Source of the DNA: Lysobacter prati
GTDB taxonomy: Bacteria > Pseudomonadota > Gammaproteobacteria > Xanthomonadales > Xanthomonadaceae
Direction: 5' to 3'
NCBI RefSeq assembly: GCF_009765215.1
Contig: NZ_VLNV01000008.1
Location: forward strand, 80,720-144,719
Length of the DNA: 64,000 nt
The position numbers and the translations under genes are program-made. The notes beneath the pieces were generated by a model that saw nothing but the letters and a program-made list of their open reading frames with translations, was not told the DNA's origin and searched no databases. Below are positions 8,927 to 29,433 of the stretch, in pieces (position 1 is the stretch's first letter; each line of letters begins with the position of its first letter).

Positions 8927-10117
8927 TTACTTGATGATCTTCGCCACCACGCCGGCGCCGACGGTGCGGCCGCCTTCGCGGATTGCGAAACGCAGGCCTT
9001 CGTCCATCGCGACCGGGTTGATCAGCGAGACGACCATCTTGATGTTGTCGCCCGGCATGACCATCTCGACGCCTTCCGGCAGCGTCACTGCGCCGGTGAT
9101 GTCGGTCGTGCGGAAGTAGAACTGCGGGCGGTAACCCTTGAAGAACGGCGTGTGACGGCCACCCTCGTCCTTCGACAGCACGTACACCTCGGCTTCGAAC
9201 TCGGTGTGCGGGGTGATCGAACCCGGCTTGCACAGCACCTGGCCGCGCTCAACGTCGTCACGCTTGGTGCCGCGCAGCAGCAGACCGGCGTTGTCGCCTG
9301 CCTGGCCCTGGTCCAGCAGCTTGCGGAACATCTCGACGCCGGTGACGGTCGTCTTCTGGGTCGGACGGATACCGACGATTTCGATTTCGTCGCCCACCTT
9401 GATGATGCCGCGCTCGATACGACCGGTCACCACGGTGCCGCGGCCCGAGATCGAGAACACGTCTTCCACCGGCATCAGGAACGCCTTGTCGACGTCACGC
9501 TCCGGCTGCGGAATGAACGTGTCCAGCGCCTCGACCAGCTTCAGGATCGACGGCACGCCGATCTCCGACTGGTCGCCTTCCAGCGCCAGACGGGCCGAAC
9601 CGTGGATGATCGGGGTGTCGTCGCCCGGGAAGTCGTACTTCGACAGCAGCTCGCGAACTTCCATCTCGACCAGCTCGAGCAGCTCGGCGTCGTCGACCAT
9701 GTCGGCCTTGTTCAGGAACACGACGATGTACGGCACGCCGACCTGGCGCGACAGCAGGATGTGCTCGCGCGTCTGCGGCATCGGGCCGTCAGCGGCCGAG
9801 CACACCAGGATCGCGCCGTCCATCTGCGCCGCACCCGTGATCATGTTCTTCACGTAGTCGGCGTGGCCCGGGCAGTCCACGTGTGCGTAATGGCGGTTCG
9901 GGCTCTCGTACTCGACGTGTGCGGTCGAGATCGTGATGCCGCGTGCCTTCTCTTCCGGCGCCGCGTCGATCGCGTCGTACGCCTTGAACTCGCCACCGAA
10001 ACGCTCCGCGCCCACCTTCGTCAGTGCCGCCGTCAGCGTCGTCTTGCCGTGGTCGACGTGACCGATCGTGCCCACGTTCACGTGCGGCTTGGTGCGCTCA
10101 AACTTACCCTTGGCCAT
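8927..10117 (-). CDS. tufA: Elongation factor Tu, copy 1 (str operon)
   Basis: The 396-residue GTPase delivers aminoacyl-tRNA to the A site. The GTP-binding motifs are all present: GHVDHGKTT (residues 18-26), DCPGHADYV (about 80) and NKAD (about 135). Domains 2 and 3 follow at normal length. The start [20 protein letters not shown] is standard. It is the last gene of the str operon, 78 bp after fusA. The coding sequence plus one or two flanking bases on each side is identical to tufB at 26521-27711, a sign of recent gene conversion. Confidence 0.99.
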   Translation of the reverse strand: MAKGKFERTKPHVNVGTIGHVDHGKTTLTAALTKVGAERFGGEFKAYDAIDAAPEEKARGITISTAHVEYESPNRHYAHVDCPGHADYVKNMITGAAQMDGAILVCSAADGPMPQTREHILLSRQVGVPYIVVFLNKADMVDDAELLELVEMEVRELLSKYDFPGDDTPIIHGSARLALEGDQSEIGVPSILKLVEALDTFIPQPERDVDKAFLMPVEDVFSISGRGTVVTGRIERGIIKVGDEIEIVGIRPTQKTTVTGVEMFRKLLDQGQAGDNAGLLLRGTKRDDVERGQVLCKPGSITPHTEFEAEVYVLSKDEGGRHTPFFKGYRPQFYFRTTDITGAVTLPEGVEMVMPGDNIKMVVSLINPVAMDEGLRFAIREGGRTVGAGVVAKIIK

Positions 10118-10195
10118 GATTGTCTCTCTTTAAAGTTTATTGCTTGTTCTGTGGTAACGAGGCGCCGGCGAGGGCCGGCGCCACGGGGACTTCAA

Positions 10196-12316
<2,121 letters not shown>

Positions 12317-12466
12317 GGGACCCTCTCGTAAGTTTTCAAATTCCAAATGGCCGGACGCCGCCTCAAAGGCGGCCTCCGGTTCGCATGGCGGCTTTCACGC
12401 CGCCGCGGCAGCACATGTCGTGCTGCTGAGTGGGGCGACCCCCTATATGGGGGCGCCCGGCTCAGA

Positions 12467-12934
12467 TCACCAGCGGTAGTGGGCGAACGCCTTGTTCGCT
12501 TCCGCCATGCGGTGGGTTTCTTCGCGCTTCTTGATGGCGCCGCCGCGGCTTTCCGAGGCGTCGATCAGTTCGGCAGCGAGCTTGCGCGGCATGGTGTTCT
12601 CGCCGCGCTTGCGCGCCGACTCGATCAGCCAGCGCATGGCCAGCGCCATACGGCGCGAGGCACGGACTTCGACCGGCACCTGGTAGGTGGCACCGCCGAC
12701 GCGACGCGACTTCACTTCGACCGCAGGCGAAACGTTGCCCAGTGCCTTCTCAACGAGCTCGAGGGCATTGGGGTTCTTCTCGCTGATGGCATCCATCGCG
12801 CCGTAGACGATCTTCTCGGCGACGGACTTCTTGCCGCTCTGCATGACCATGTTGATGAAACGGGCGATCGTCTCGCTGCCGTGCTTGGGGTCCGGCAGGA
12901 CCGAACGCTGAGGGGTGGAACCTTTACGCGACAT
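12467..12934 (-). CDS. rpsG: 30S ribosomal protein S7
   Basis: The 155-residue protein starts [20 protein letters not shown] and keeps the conserved [20 protein letters not shown] block. S7 nucleates assembly of the 30S head and in E. coli represses the str operon by binding the rpsL-rpsG intercistronic mRNA. The gap to rpsL is 53 bp here. The length is one residue from the common 156. Confidence 0.98.
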   Translation of the reverse strand: MSRKGSTPQRSVLPDPKHGSETIARFINMVMQSGKKSVAEKIVYGAMDAISEKNPNALELVEKALGNVSPAVEVKSRRVGGATYQVPVEVRASRRMALAMRWLIESARKRGENTMPRKLAAELIDASESRGGAIKKREETHRMAEANKAFAHYRW

Positions 12935-12987
12935 GGTGCGTACCTATTCTCGTGATTCTTGTACGGAGACCGAAACGGTCGTCCGGC

Positions 12988-13362
12988 TTAGGACTTCGGA
13001 CGCTTGGCGCCGTACTTGGAGCGGCTCTGGCGACGCTTGGCGACACCGGCGGCATCAAGCGAGCCACGCACGGTGTGGTAGCGCACGCCCGGAAGGTCCT
13101 TGACGCGACCGCCGCGGATCAGCACGACCGAGTGCTCCTGCAGGTTGTGGCCTTCGCCGCCGATGTACGAAATGATCTCGTAGCCGTTGGTCAGGCGCAC
13201 CTTGGCAACCTTACGCAGAGCCGAGTTCGGCTTCTTCGGGGTCGTGGTGTACACGCGGGTGCAAACGCCACGACGCTGCGGGCAGTTCGCGAGCGCCGGC
13301 GAGGCACTCTTGTAGGTGGTCGCCTGCCGCGGCTTGCGGACCAGCTGATTGATCGTCGCCAT
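12988..13362 (-). CDS. rpsL: 30S ribosomal protein S12
   Basis: The 124-residue protein ([20 protein letters not shown]) carries the decoding-centre loop [18 protein letters not shown]. Lys is present at the positions linked to streptomycin sensitivity (PKKPN, and the [11 protein letters not shown] loop), so no classical resistance change is visible. S12 controls decoding accuracy. It is first in the str operon. The open frame extends upstream, but the start at 13360-13362 gives the universal length. Confidence 0.98.
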   Translation of the reverse strand: MATINQLVRKPRQATTYKSASPALANCPQRRGVCTRVYTTTPKKPNSALRKVAKVRLTNGYEIISYIGGEGHNLQEHSVVLIRGGRVKDLPGVRYHTVRGSLDAAGVAKRRQSRSKYGAKRPKS

Positions 13363-13563
13363 CTGGAACTCTTTGAAGAAGGCCTGGATTGGCCTTTCGT
13401 GGAAAAACGAACGGCACGCCGGAGCAATCCGGCATACCGAGACGAAAAAGTATAGCCCGCGCCGGACGTCACCGTCAACGCGAGCTAAACCGTGTGTTCC
13501 GCCCGGGCCGCCGAAGGCAGCCTGCGAGGTCGGAACTTCACTGCGATCCCGCCCATCCTGGGC

Positions 13564-13597
13564 CGAACACGAGGCGCATCCTGCATCCTCATTTCGT
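13564..13597 (-). promoter_or_regulatory. Leader hairpin of the str operon, shared with the S10 operon
   Basis: The sense RNA begins CGAAATGAGG and ends CCTCGTGTTCG around a GATGCAGGATGCG centre. It is nearly identical to 8655-8687. The distance to the upstream -10 box is about the same in both leaders. A small inner hairpin, GCA-GGA-UGC, exposes GGA. Confidence 0.55.
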
Positions 13598-13638
13598 GAT
13601 CTGGACGGCCCCACGAAGGGGCTGTCGGTATTTCCGTA

Positions 13639-13668
13639 ATTGTAACCGGATTTGCCGGTCGAAACCAA
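13639..13668 (-). promoter_or_regulatory. Probable promoter of the str operon
   Basis: On the minus strand TTGGTT (13663-13668) and TACAAT (13639-13644) are separated by 18 bp. The -10 matches five of six consensus bases. The sequence AATCCGGTTACAAT closely resembles ATCCGGTTAGAAT at the S10 promoter, with the same 18-bp spacer. Confidence 0.6.
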
Positions 13669-13722
13669 GCCAATCCGGTGCGGGAACCAGGGCGGGAAAT
13701 CCCGCCCTGCCCCTCTTGCTGC

Positions 13723-17952
<4,230 letters not shown>

Positions 17953-18064
17953 GGTTTTCTCCGGGAATCGGGAATAGAGATCGGGGAAGCGTCAGATCGG
18001 GCTTCTGGGCGGGAGCCGGTCGCTTGCGCGATGCCGACTCCCTTCCGGACTGCCCTGAGTTTCC

Positions 18065-22246
<4,182 letters not shown>

Positions 22247-22424
22247 GGTGAGCTACCGCCTCGGAGATTTTCGGTGGCTTGCCTGCGCGGCAAACCGGGG
22301 GATCAAAATTGCCAGTGGGAAGTCGCTGGTATTGCCGGCACCAGCACGCCTTCTCCCGCTACTTCCGACTGTCAACTCGTTGGTAACGCCTATTTCTTGC
22401 CGCCCCCTCAGGACATACCCTTCA

Positions 22425-22458
22425 GGAACGGCCAAAGGCCGGGGACTTTCGTCCCCAG
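22425..22458 (-). promoter_or_regulatory. Tandem hairpins in the rplL-rpoB gap
   Basis: On the sense strand GGGGAC-GAAA-GTCCCC (22441-22456) is a 6-bp stem with a GAAA tetraloop. It is followed directly by GGCC-TTT-GGCC (about 22430-22440). In E. coli the same gap holds an attenuator and an RNase III site that lower rpoBC expression relative to rplJL. No strong U-run is seen, so processing or partial attenuation is more likely than full termination. Confidence 0.5.
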
Positions 22459-22515
22459 CCTCAGGTGGTCGCCAGTACTACGCTCTTAACAAGAGCCGGC
22501 GACACAAGTACTGAA

Positions 22516-22887
22516 TTACTTCAGCTCGACCGATGCGCCGGCAGCCTCGAGGTCCTTCTTGAACTTCTCGGCTTCGTCCTTCGAGACGGCTTCCTTCACG
22601 GTCTGCGGAGCACCTTCGACGAGGTCCTTCGCTTCCTTCAGGCCCAGGCCGGTGATGGCGCGGACGGCCTTGATGACTTCGACCTTCTTCTCGCCGGCAG
22701 CCTTCAGGATGACGTTGAACTCGGTCTGCTCTTCGACGACGGCGGCGGCAACGGCCGGACCGGCAGCGACGATCGGAGCGGCGGCGGAGACGCCGAACTT
22801 CTCTTCGATCGCCTTGACCAGCTCCATCACCTCGAGAAGGGTCTTCTCGGCAATGGCGTCGACGATCTGTTCGTTGGACAGGGACAT
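22516..22887 (-). CDS. rplL: 50S ribosomal protein L7/L12
   Basis: The 123-residue stalk protein has the N-terminal dimerisation helices ([20 protein letters not shown]), an Ala/Val-rich hinge at about residues 36-52, and the C-terminal factor-binding domain ([20 protein letters not shown]). It recruits the translational GTPases to the ribosome. It lies 68 bp after rplJ, its stalk anchor. Confidence 0.98.
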   Translation of the reverse strand: MSLSNEQIVDAIAEKTLLEVMELVKAIEEKFGVSAAAPIVAAGPAVAAAVVEEQTEFNVILKAAGEKKVEVIKAVRAITGLGLKEAKDLVEGAPQTVKEAVSKDEAEKFKKDLEAAGASVELK

Positions 22888-22955
22888 GTTATTAACCTCT
22901 GGAAATTGATCTTACGAATCGATTAGTAAAGCGAGCTACGACAGGTACCAGCGTC

Positions 22956-23492
22956 TTACGCCGGTTCCGCCACTGCTTCGGCTTCGGCGTCGGCAACATC
23001 GCCACCGCCCTGCTTGTCGGCCACTGCCTTGACGGCGCGGGCGAACATCGTTGCCGGCTCGTTGAGGACGCGGGCCAGCATGGCCAGAGCCTGTTCGAGG
23101 GTCGGCAGCGAAGCGAGGACTTCGACGTGGCTGGCCGGATAAACCTGGCCACCCATCGCGACGACCTTTGCCTGCAGCTTGTCGTTACCCTTGGCGAATT
23201 CCTTGATCAGACGACCGGCAGCGCCGGGTTCTTCCATCGAGAACGCGTACAGCAGCGGACCGGTGAGCACGTCTTTAGCGCACTCGTATTCGGTACCGAC
23301 GACGGCGCGCGAAGCCAGGGTGTTCTTGACAACTTTCAAGAAAACGCCGGTTTCACGAGCCTTCTTGCGCATCGCGGTCATCTGACTGACCGTGGTGCCC
23401 GCGTACTCGACAGCAATCAAGGAGTGGGCCTTGGCGGCGACTTCTGCCAGCTCGGCTACTACTTCTTGCTTCTGGGACAGATTGAGAGCCAT
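22956..23492 (-). CDS. rplJ: 50S ribosomal protein L10
   Basis: The 178-residue protein starts [20 protein letters not shown]. It keeps the 23S-binding domain and ends in the long helix that anchors L7/L12 dimers, with an acidic Ala-rich tail. In E. coli the L10-L12 complex represses its own mRNA by binding the leader. Here the leader between rplA and rplJ is 371 bp, long enough for such an element. Confidence 0.97.
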   Translation of the reverse strand: MALNLSQKQEVVAELAEVAAKAHSLIAVEYAGTTVSQMTAMRKKARETGVFLKVVKNTLASRAVVGTEYECAKDVLTGPLLYAFSMEEPGAAGRLIKEFAKGNDKLQAKVVAMGGQVYPASHVEVLASLPTLEQALAMLARVLNEPATMFARAVKAVADKQGGGDVADAEAEAVAEPA

Positions 23493-23863
23493 TGCACTCC
23501 TCCAAATGAACTCCGCTTACGGCTCCTGCCGCTTGCGGTCCTGGGCGATACCGTCCGTGGCATCGGGGATGCGCGAACATCCCGGTGGTGGCCACTCCAG
23601 AAAAATTTCCAGAAGGCACCATCTACGCAGGCCGACCCGAACGAGTCCGGATTAAGCAGCCCCGCTTCCACCGACGGCGATTCCCTGCCATGTCGAGCAT
23701 CCATGCCCGTCGCCGGTAGGCGCTGACCGCACCTGCGGTCTTTGACGGCTATCGCTTCGGGTTTGCACCCTGGGCGATGCCCTCAAAAGTTTGTCTCCGG
23801 CGTGTACCCCGGAGACGTGTTTCGCACTTGCAAGACGCTCGCGCATTGCGCGAGCGCAATGCA
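23493..23863 (-). promoter_or_regulatory. Long gap and leader between rplA and rplJ
   Basis: No gene is visible in these 371 bp. Directly after rplA the sense strand forms GCATTGCG/CGCAATGC, an 8-bp hairpin with a 4-nt loop. The rest is rich in short inverted repeats and reaches the rplJ start. By analogy with other proteobacteria this is where a rplJ promoter and the L10-L12 autoregulatory leader should lie. I could not identify the specific fold by eye. Confidence 0.45.
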
Positions 23864-24562
23864 TTACTTCAGGGTCAGCGTGCCCTGGTCCACGGCGACG
23901 CCGGGGCCCATGGTGGTGCTGATCGAGATCTTCTGCAGGTACTGGCCCTTGGCGGACGACGGCTTGGCCTTGATCAGGTCGAGCAGCAGCGCGGTCAGGT
24001 TTTCCTTCAGCGAGGCGTCTTCGAACGAAGCCTTGCCGATGGTGCAGTGGATGATGCCGGCCTTGTCGGTGCGGTAACGCACCTGGCCGCCCTTGGCGTT
24101 CTTCACGGCTTCGGCCGGGTTCGGCGAAACGGTGCCGACCTTCGGGTTCGGCATCAGGCCACGCGGGCCGAGCACCTGGCCCAGCTTGCCGACGACGCGC
24201 ATGGCGTCCGGGGTGGCGATGACGACGTCGTAGTTCAGGTCGCCGGCCATCATCTTCTCGGCCAGGTCGTCCATGCCCACGGCTTCGGCGCCAGCGGCGA
24301 TGGCTTCGTCAGCCTTCGCGCCGGCGGGGGCGAACACCGCCACGCGCACCGACTTGCCGGTACCGGCCGGCAGCACGGTCGAACCGCGAACCTGCTGGTC
24401 GGACTTCTTCGCGTCCACGCCCAGGCGCACAGCGACGTCGACGGACTCGACGAACTTGGCCTTGGTGGCGGTCTTCACGATCTTGAGTGCGTCGTCGATG
24501 GCGTACGTCTTGCCCGGGACAACTGCGGCCTGGATGGCCTTTTCGCGCTTGGTCATTGCCAT
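23864..24562 (-). CDS. rplA: 50S ribosomal protein L1
   Basis: The 232-residue protein carries [20 protein letters not shown], the L1 signature. L1 forms the mobile stalk that helps eject E-site tRNA, and it often represses the rplKA mRNA. The first ATG (24560-24562) is preferred over one two codons later because GGAGG lies 8 nt upstream. It follows rplK by 3 bp. Confidence 0.98.
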   Translation of the reverse strand: MAMTKREKAIQAAVVPGKTYAIDDALKIVKTATKAKFVESVDVAVRLGVDAKKSDQQVRGSTVLPAGTGKSVRVAVFAPAGAKADEAIAAGAEAVGMDDLAEKMMAGDLNYDVVIATPDAMRVVGKLGQVLGPRGLMPNPKVGTVSPNPAEAVKNAKGGQVRYRTDKAGIIHCTIGKASFEDASLKENLTALLLDLIKAKPSSAKGQYLQKISISTTMGPGVAVDQGTLTLK

Positions 24563-24565
24563 GTC

Positions 24566-24994
24566 TTAACCCTCCACCACCAGACCCATGCTGCGGGCCG
24601 AACCCGCAATCGTCTTCACCGCTGCATCCAGGTCGGCTGCCGTGAGGTCAGCTTCCTTCTGCTTGGCGATCGCTTCGAGCTGGGCGCGGGTGACCTTGCC
24701 CACCTTCTCGGTGTTCGGGCGCTTGGAGCCCGAGGCGACGCCGGCGGCCTTCTTCAGCAGCACCGAAGCCGGGGTCGACTTGGTGATGAAGGTGAAGGTA
24801 CGGTCCGAGTACGCGGTGATGATGACCGGGGTCGGCAGACCCGGCTCGAGCTTGGAGGTCGCGGCGTTGAAGGCCTTGCAGAACTCCATGATGTTCAGGC
24901 CGCGCTGGCCCAGGGCCGGGCCGACGGGCGGCGACGGGTTGGCCTGGCCGGCCTTGACCTGCAACTTGATGTAACCGACTACTTTCTTAGCCAT
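24566..24994 (-). CDS. rplK: 50S ribosomal protein L11
   Basis: The 142-residue protein starts [20 protein letters not shown] and has the [20 protein letters not shown] motif, the thiostrepton-region signature. L11 forms the GTPase-associated centre at the stalk base and is needed for RelA activation. It is tightly coupled to rplA downstream. The long gap upstream (210 bp from nusG) contains a probable promoter. Confidence 0.98.
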   Translation of the reverse strand: MAKKVVGYIKLQVKAGQANPSPPVGPALGQRGLNIMEFCKAFNAATSKLEPGLPTPVIITAYSDRTFTFITKSTPASVLLKKAAGVASGSKRPNTEKVGKVTRAQLEAIAKQKEADLTAADLDAAVKTIAGSARSMGLVVEG

Positions 24995-25154
24995 TTCTCT
25001 CTCTCCGGGTGCAAACGCCTGGACTTCAGGCTCCCCATCGCGCCGGGAAAATCACGTGTCCCGACATCACGTTGTAAGGTGATTCTTCAGCACGCCGACG
25101 GCCGCCATGCGGCGGCCGGGGCTTCTGGATCGCGCTAAGAGCGGCGAGCCAGCA

Positions 25155-25184
25155 AGTATATCAGCTATTTAGCGCCGGATGCCA
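25155..25184 (-). promoter_or_regulatory. Probable promoter upstream of rplK
   Basis: On the minus strand TATACT (25155-25160) is preceded by TGGCAT (25179-25184) with an 18-bp spacer. The -10 has five of six consensus bases and the -35 is weak. It lies in the nusG-rplK gap, 160 nt before the L11 start, where E. coli also has a ribosomal promoter. Confidence 0.45.
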
Positions 25185-25204
25185 CGCCCCGGCGCCGAGC
25201 CGGG

Positions 25205-25774
25205 TCAGGCCTTCTCGACCTGCCCGAATTCCAGCTCGACCGGGGTCGAGCGGCCGAAGATGAGCACGGCCACGCGCAGGCGGCTCTTCTCGTAGTTGAT
25301 CTCTTCGACCACGCCGTTGAAGTCGTTGAACGGGCCATCGACGACCCGGACCATCTCGCCCGGCTCGAACAGCACCTTGGGCTTGGGCTTCTCGACGCCT
25401 TCCTGCACGCGCTGCAGGATCATGTCGGCCTCGTGGTCGGCGATCGGCAGCGGACGGTCGGCGGTGCCGCCGATGAAGCCCATCACCTTCGGGGTCTCCT
25501 TGACCAGGTGCCAGCTCTCGTTGTCCATGCGCGGGATGCCCGCTTCGTCATGGGTCGCGATCTGGACCAGGACATAGCCCGGGAAGAACTTGCGCTCGGA
25601 GCGGCGCTTCTGGCCGGAGCGCATTTCCACGATCTCTTCGGTCGGGACCAGCACTTCGCCGAAACGCTCCTGCATGCCGTCGCGCACGATGCGGTCACGC
25701 AGCGCCTGCGCCACGGACTTCTCGAAGCCCGAGTAGGCATGTACCACGTACCAACGCTTATGCACTTCGCTCAT
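25205..25774 (-). CDS. nusG: Transcription antitermination factor NusG
   Basis: The 189-residue protein has the NGN domain ([20 protein letters not shown] at the N terminus) and a C-terminal KOW domain ([20 protein letters not shown]). It binds RNA polymerase across the cleft, suppresses pausing, and links it to Rho or to S10. The length is normal. It lies 4 bp after secE, the near-universal arrangement. Confidence 0.98.
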   Translation of the reverse strand: MSEVHKRWYVVHAYSGFEKSVAQALRDRIVRDGMQERFGEVLVPTEEIVEMRSGQKRRSERKFFPGYVLVQIATHDEAGIPRMDNESWHLVKETPKVMGFIGGTADRPLPIADHEADMILQRVQEGVEKPKPKVLFEPGEMVRVVDGPFNDFNGVVEEINYEKSRLRVAVLIFGRSTPVELEFGQVEKA

Positions 25775-25778
25775 TTCT

Positions 25779-26156
25779 TCAGCGCCCCAGCAGGAACTTG
25801 ACTGCGGCCTGGATCACCACGTCGAAACCGGCCAGGATCAGGCTCAGCACCGCGACGGCAATCATGACCACCCAGGTGGTGCGCATGGCTTCCTGGCGGG
25901 TCGGCCAGACAACCTTGCGCAGCTCGAAGCGCGATTCAGACAGGAATTCGCGGGTTTGCAGGCCCTTGGAGCTGGTCAGGAACACACCGGCACCCAGGAC
26001 CAGGCCGCCAGCGACGGCCAGGGCGCGCAGCGCGCCGGCCCACTGGTCGAAGTAGATGTAAGCGGCCACGCCCGCGGCGACCAGCAGCACGGCAAGTGCG
26101 TACTTGACGATATCGCCGGCGGAGGAGGATCCGTGTTGTTCGACCTTGCTGTTCAT
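25779..26156 (-). CDS. secE: Preprotein translocase subunit SecE
   Basis: The 125-residue membrane protein has three predicted transmembrane segments, as in E. coli SecE. The conserved cytoplasmic stretch [20 protein letters not shown] precedes the last one. SecE clamps SecY in the inner-membrane translocon. The start at 26154-26156 (MNSKVEQHG) is chosen over an ATG three codons upstream; neither has a strong ribosome-binding site, so the exact start is uncertain. The upstream neighbour is tRNA-Trp. Confidence 0.93.
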   Translation of the reverse strand: MNSKVEQHGSSSAGDIVKYALAVLLVAAGVAAYIYFDQWAGALRALAVAGGLVLGAGVFLTSSKGLQTREFLSESRFELRKVVWPTRQEAMRTTWVVMIAVAVLSLILAGFDVVIQAAVKFLLGR

Positions 26157-26246
26157 CCGATCCATCGCGCGGCGGTGAAGCCACGTCTGTAGGTGGTACG
26201 ACCCGACCACGGATGACCGGGGCTCTGCGGGAGCGCCCGCATGAAG

Positions 26247-26322
<76 letters not shown>

Positions 26323-26485
26323 ACATCGATAAAAGCTTAACGGATTTGCCGGAAGCGGGTTGGACCCGATTTCAGCCCCGGAGTTCAGGGCTCCGGCTCA
26401 GTTCAGAATCCGGCCCCTTAGACAGCGACGGCGAGCCGTTGCCGACTCGCCGGGAAGTCCACAACATCTACGGCTAAACCAACAA

Positions 26486-26513
26486 ATCCGGGCGCGCTCG
26501 CGCGCGCCCGGAT
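26486..26513 (-). terminator. Terminator downstream of tufB
   Basis: On the sense strand a perfect 12-bp stem ATCCGGGCGCGC/GCGCGCCCGGAT is closed by a GCGA tetraloop and followed by a T-rich run (TTTGTTGGTTT). It begins 7 nt after the tufB stop and separates tufB from tRNA-Trp-secE. Confidence 0.75.
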
Positions 26514-26520
26514 CAAATCA

Positions 26521-27711
26521 TTACTTGATGATCTTCGCCACCACGCCGGCGCCGACGGTGCGGCCGCCTTCGCGGATTGCGAAACGCAGGCCTTCGTCCA
26601 TCGCGACCGGGTTGATCAGCGAGACGACCATCTTGATGTTGTCGCCCGGCATGACCATCTCGACGCCTTCCGGCAGCGTCACTGCGCCGGTGATGTCGGT
26701 CGTGCGGAAGTAGAACTGCGGGCGGTAACCCTTGAAGAACGGCGTGTGACGGCCACCCTCGTCCTTCGACAGCACGTACACCTCGGCTTCGAACTCGGTG
26801 TGCGGGGTGATCGAACCCGGCTTGCACAGCACCTGGCCGCGCTCAACGTCGTCACGCTTGGTGCCGCGCAGCAGCAGACCGGCGTTGTCGCCTGCCTGGC
26901 CCTGGTCCAGCAGCTTGCGGAACATCTCGACGCCGGTGACGGTCGTCTTCTGGGTCGGACGGATACCGACGATTTCGATTTCGTCGCCCACCTTGATGAT
27001 GCCGCGCTCGATACGACCGGTCACCACGGTGCCGCGGCCCGAGATCGAGAACACGTCTTCCACCGGCATCAGGAACGCCTTGTCGACGTCACGCTCCGGC
27101 TGCGGAATGAACGTGTCCAGCGCCTCGACCAGCTTCAGGATCGACGGCACGCCGATCTCCGACTGGTCGCCTTCCAGCGCCAGACGGGCCGAACCGTGGA
27201 TGATCGGGGTGTCGTCGCCCGGGAAGTCGTACTTCGACAGCAGCTCGCGAACTTCCATCTCGACCAGCTCGAGCAGCTCGGCGTCGTCGACCATGTCGGC
27301 CTTGTTCAGGAACACGACGATGTACGGCACGCCGACCTGGCGCGACAGCAGGATGTGCTCGCGCGTCTGCGGCATCGGGCCGTCAGCGGCCGAGCACACC
27401 AGGATCGCGCCGTCCATCTGCGCCGCACCCGTGATCATGTTCTTCACGTAGTCGGCGTGGCCCGGGCAGTCCACGTGTGCGTAATGGCGGTTCGGGCTCT
27501 CGTACTCGACGTGTGCGGTCGAGATCGTGATGCCGCGTGCCTTCTCTTCCGGCGCCGCGTCGATCGCGTCGTACGCCTTGAACTCGCCACCGAAACGCTC
27601 CGCGCCCACCTTCGTCAGTGCCGCCGTCAGCGTCGTCTTGCCGTGGTCGACGTGACCGATCGTGCCCACGTTCACGTGCGGCTTGGTGCGCTCAAACTTA
27701 CCCTTGGCCAT
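26521..27711 (-). CDS. tufB: Elongation factor Tu, copy 2 (tRNA-tufB operon)
   Basis: This second 396-residue EF-Tu is identical to copy 1 in protein sequence and, as far as can be read on both strands and in every frame, in DNA sequence from 26520 to 27713. Flanking sequences differ at once on both sides. It carries the same GTP-binding motifs and is fully functional by inspection. It follows tRNA-Tyr, tRNA-Gly and tRNA-Thr, the classic proteobacterial tRNA-tufB operon. Confidence 0.99.
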   Translation of the reverse strand: MAKGKFERTKPHVNVGTIGHVDHGKTTLTAALTKVGAERFGGEFKAYDAIDAAPEEKARGITISTAHVEYESPNRHYAHVDCPGHADYVKNMITGAAQMDGAILVCSAADGPMPQTREHILLSRQVGVPYIVVFLNKADMVDDAELLELVEMEVRELLSKYDFPGDDTPIIHGSARLALEGDQSEIGVPSILKLVEALDTFIPQPERDVDKAFLMPVEDVFSISGRGTVVTGRIERGIIKVGDEIEIVGIRPTQKTTVTGVEMFRKLLDQGQAGDNAGLLLRGTKRDDVERGQVLCKPGSITPHTEFEAEVYVLSKDEGGRHTPFFKGYRPQFYFRTTDITGAVTLPEGVEMVMPGDNIKMVVSLINPVAMDEGLRFAIREGGRTVGAGVVAKIIK

Positions 27712-27763
27712 GACAGTCGACTCTCGCTTGTAGGACGGAATTACGTTGGTGGATCGCTTGTAG

Positions 27764-27839
27764 TGGTGCTCACGAAAGGAATCGAACCTTCGACCTCCTC
27801 CTTACCAAGGAGGTGCTCTACCGACTGAGCTACGTGAGC
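27764..27839 (-). tRNA. tRNA-Thr (GGT anticodon)
   Basis: The acceptor stem is GCTCACG/CGTGAGC, the anticodon stem CTCCT/AGGAG encloses TTGGTAA (anticodon GGT), and the T-loop is GGTTCGATTCC. CCA is encoded. It is the tRNA closest to tufB, 52 bp upstream of its start codon. Confidence 0.97.
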
Positions 27840-27876
27840 AGATTGTGCCTAGCAGGTGGGACGTCGCGGCGTTCAA

Positions 27877-27950
27877 TGGAGCGGGAGACGGGAATCGAAC
27901 CCGCACCATCAGCTTGGAAGGCTGAGGTTCTACCGTTGAACTACTCCCGC
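27877..27950 (-). tRNA. tRNA-Gly (TCC anticodon)
   Basis: The acceptor stem is GCGGGAG/CTCCCGC, the anticodon loop CTTCCAA gives TCC, and the T-arm is GGGTTCGATTCCC. CCA is encoded. It is the middle tRNA of the three preceding tufB. Confidence 0.97.
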
Positions 27951-28069
27951 GCCGGAACCTACCTGCTTGGGTACTGCGCCGATGGTTGGTAACGCCACCG
28001 GTTTGTTGCCTGACCACGTGAATCAACTGCTTGTGGCTTGAAACTACTGGCCTTGCGACCGGGTGAATC

Positions 28070-28155
28070 TGGTGGAGGGAGGTGGATTCGAACCACCGAA
28101 GGCGTAAGCCAGCAGATTTACAGTCTGCCCCCGTTGGCCGCTTGGGTATCCCTCC
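28070..28155 (-). tRNA. tRNA-Tyr (GTA anticodon)
   Basis: This 86-nt class II tRNA has acceptor stem GGAGGGA/TCCCTCC, anticodon loop CTGTAAA (GTA), a long variable arm, and the T-arm GGTTCGAATCC. CCA is encoded. It is the first tRNA of the tufB operon. Confidence 0.97.
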
Positions 28156-28281
28156 AAAAGAGCCCGCAATTTTGGGACCGGTCGGCGGGGTTGTCAACGA
28201 TGTTTACACATCTATTTTCACATTAGCGGCAAAATCTCATCAAAACGCTGCCCGCAAGCCCGAAGGCAAGCGGACGGACAC

Positions 28282-29373
28282 TCAGACGTTGAAGCGGAAA
28301 TGCAGCACGTCGCCTTCCTGGACGCGATATTCCTTGCCTTCCAGGCGCAGGCGACCAGCGTCGCGGGCACCGGACTCGCCTTTGTACTTGATGTAGTCGT
28401 CATACGCGATGGTTTCGGCGCGGATGAAGCCCTTCTCGAAGTCGGTGTGGATCACCGCGGCCGCCTGCGGCGCGGTCGAGCCGCCCTTCACCGTCCATGC
28501 GCGGACTTCCTTCACGCCCGCGGTGAAGTAGGTCTGCAAGCCCAGCAGCTTGTACGCGGCGCGGATGACCCGGTTCAGGCCCGGCTCGTCGAGGCCGAGG
28601 TCGGTCAGGAAGGCGTCGCGGTCGGCGTCCTCGAGCTGGCTGAGCTCCTCCTCGATCGCCGCGCACACCGGCACCACCTCGGCGCCCTCGCCCACCGCGC
28701 GCTCGCGCACGGCGTCCAGGTGCGGGTTGTCGTGGAAACCGTCCTCGAGGACGTTGGCGACGTACATGACCGGCTTGAGGGTCAGCAGGAACAGGTCGCG
28801 CACCTGCAGGCGGTCGTCTTCGGACAGGCCCAGCGCGCGCGCCGGCTTGCCCGAATCGAGCCCGGCGCGGACCCGGCCCAGCACCTCGACGCGGATCTTG
28901 GCGTCCTTGTCGCCGGTCTTGGCGGTGCGCTCGGCGCGCTGCAGCGCCTTTTCCACCGATTCCAGGTCGGCCAGGGCCAGCTCGGTGTCGATGGTCTCGA
29001 TGTCGGCGATCGGGTCGACCTTGTTGTTGACGTGGATGACGTCCGGATTCTCGAAGCAGCGCACCACGTGGGTGATCGCGTCGACCTCGCGGATGTGGGC
29101 CAGGAACTTGTTGCCCAGGCCCTCGCCGCTGGCGGCGCCGGCGACCAGGCCGGCGATGTCGACGAACTCGACCGCGGTCGGGATGCACTTCTGCGGCTTG
29201 ACGATCTCCGACAGCGCGATCAGGCGCGGATCGGGCACCGGTACCACGCCGACGTTAGGTTCGATCGTGCAGAACGGGAAGTTGGCCGCCGCGATGCCGG
29301 CCTTGGTCAGGGCGTTGAAGAGGGTCGACTTGCCGACGTTAGGCAGGCCGACGATGCCGCATTTGATGCCCAT
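28282..29373 (-). CDS. ychF: Redox-regulated ATPase / Obg-like P-loop protein YchF
   Basis: The 363-residue protein starts [20 protein letters not shown], a P-loop. Where most GTPases have NKxD it has an NxxE motif (YVANVLEDG), which gives YchF its ATP preference. The C-terminal TGS domain is present ([20 protein letters not shown]). It associates with ribosomes and the stress response. The frame is open 14 codons upstream; the chosen start is the family start. It follows pth by 60 bp, as in many gammaproteobacteria. Confidence 0.97.
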   Translation of the reverse strand: MGIKCGIVGLPNVGKSTLFNALTKAGIAAANFPFCTIEPNVGVVPVPDPRLIALSEIVKPQKCIPTAVEFVDIAGLVAGAASGEGLGNKFLAHIREVDAITHVVRCFENPDVIHVNNKVDPIADIETIDTELALADLESVEKALQRAERTAKTGDKDAKIRVEVLGRVRAGLDSGKPARALGLSEDDRLQVRDLFLLTLKPVMYVANVLEDGFHDNPHLDAVRERAVGEGAEVVPVCAAIEEELSQLEDADRDAFLTDLGLDEPGLNRVIRAAYKLLGLQTYFTAGVKEVRAWTVKGGSTAPQAAAVIHTDFEKGFIRAETIAYDDYIKYKGESGARDAGRLRLEGKEYRVQEGDVLHFRFNV

Positions 29374-29433
29374 GACGCTTTCTCGCTCTGTTGCAGTACC
29401 GGCAAGCGCCGGCACCAGGAATGGGGGTGGAAC

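Larger units (their letters stand above)
13363..13722 (-). other. Intergenic region between rpoC and rpsL: str promoter and leader
   Basis: No gene is visible in these 360 bp. Just after rpoC a 9-bp AGGGCGGGA/TCCCGCCCT hairpin (13689-13708) could mark the rpoC 3' end, but it lacks a U-run. Next come a promoter (13639-13668), the leader hairpin shared with the S10 operon (13564-13597), and about 200 nt of leader before rpsL. Confidence 0.65.

Noticed and set aside
12988-13362. Streptomycin-resistance change in S12
   Set aside because: Lys is present at both positions usually altered in resistant strains.
26521-27711. Second tuf gene as an assembly error
   Set aside because: Flanking genes differ (tRNAs and secE against fusA and rpsJ) and duplicated tuf genes in these two settings are normal for proteobacteria.
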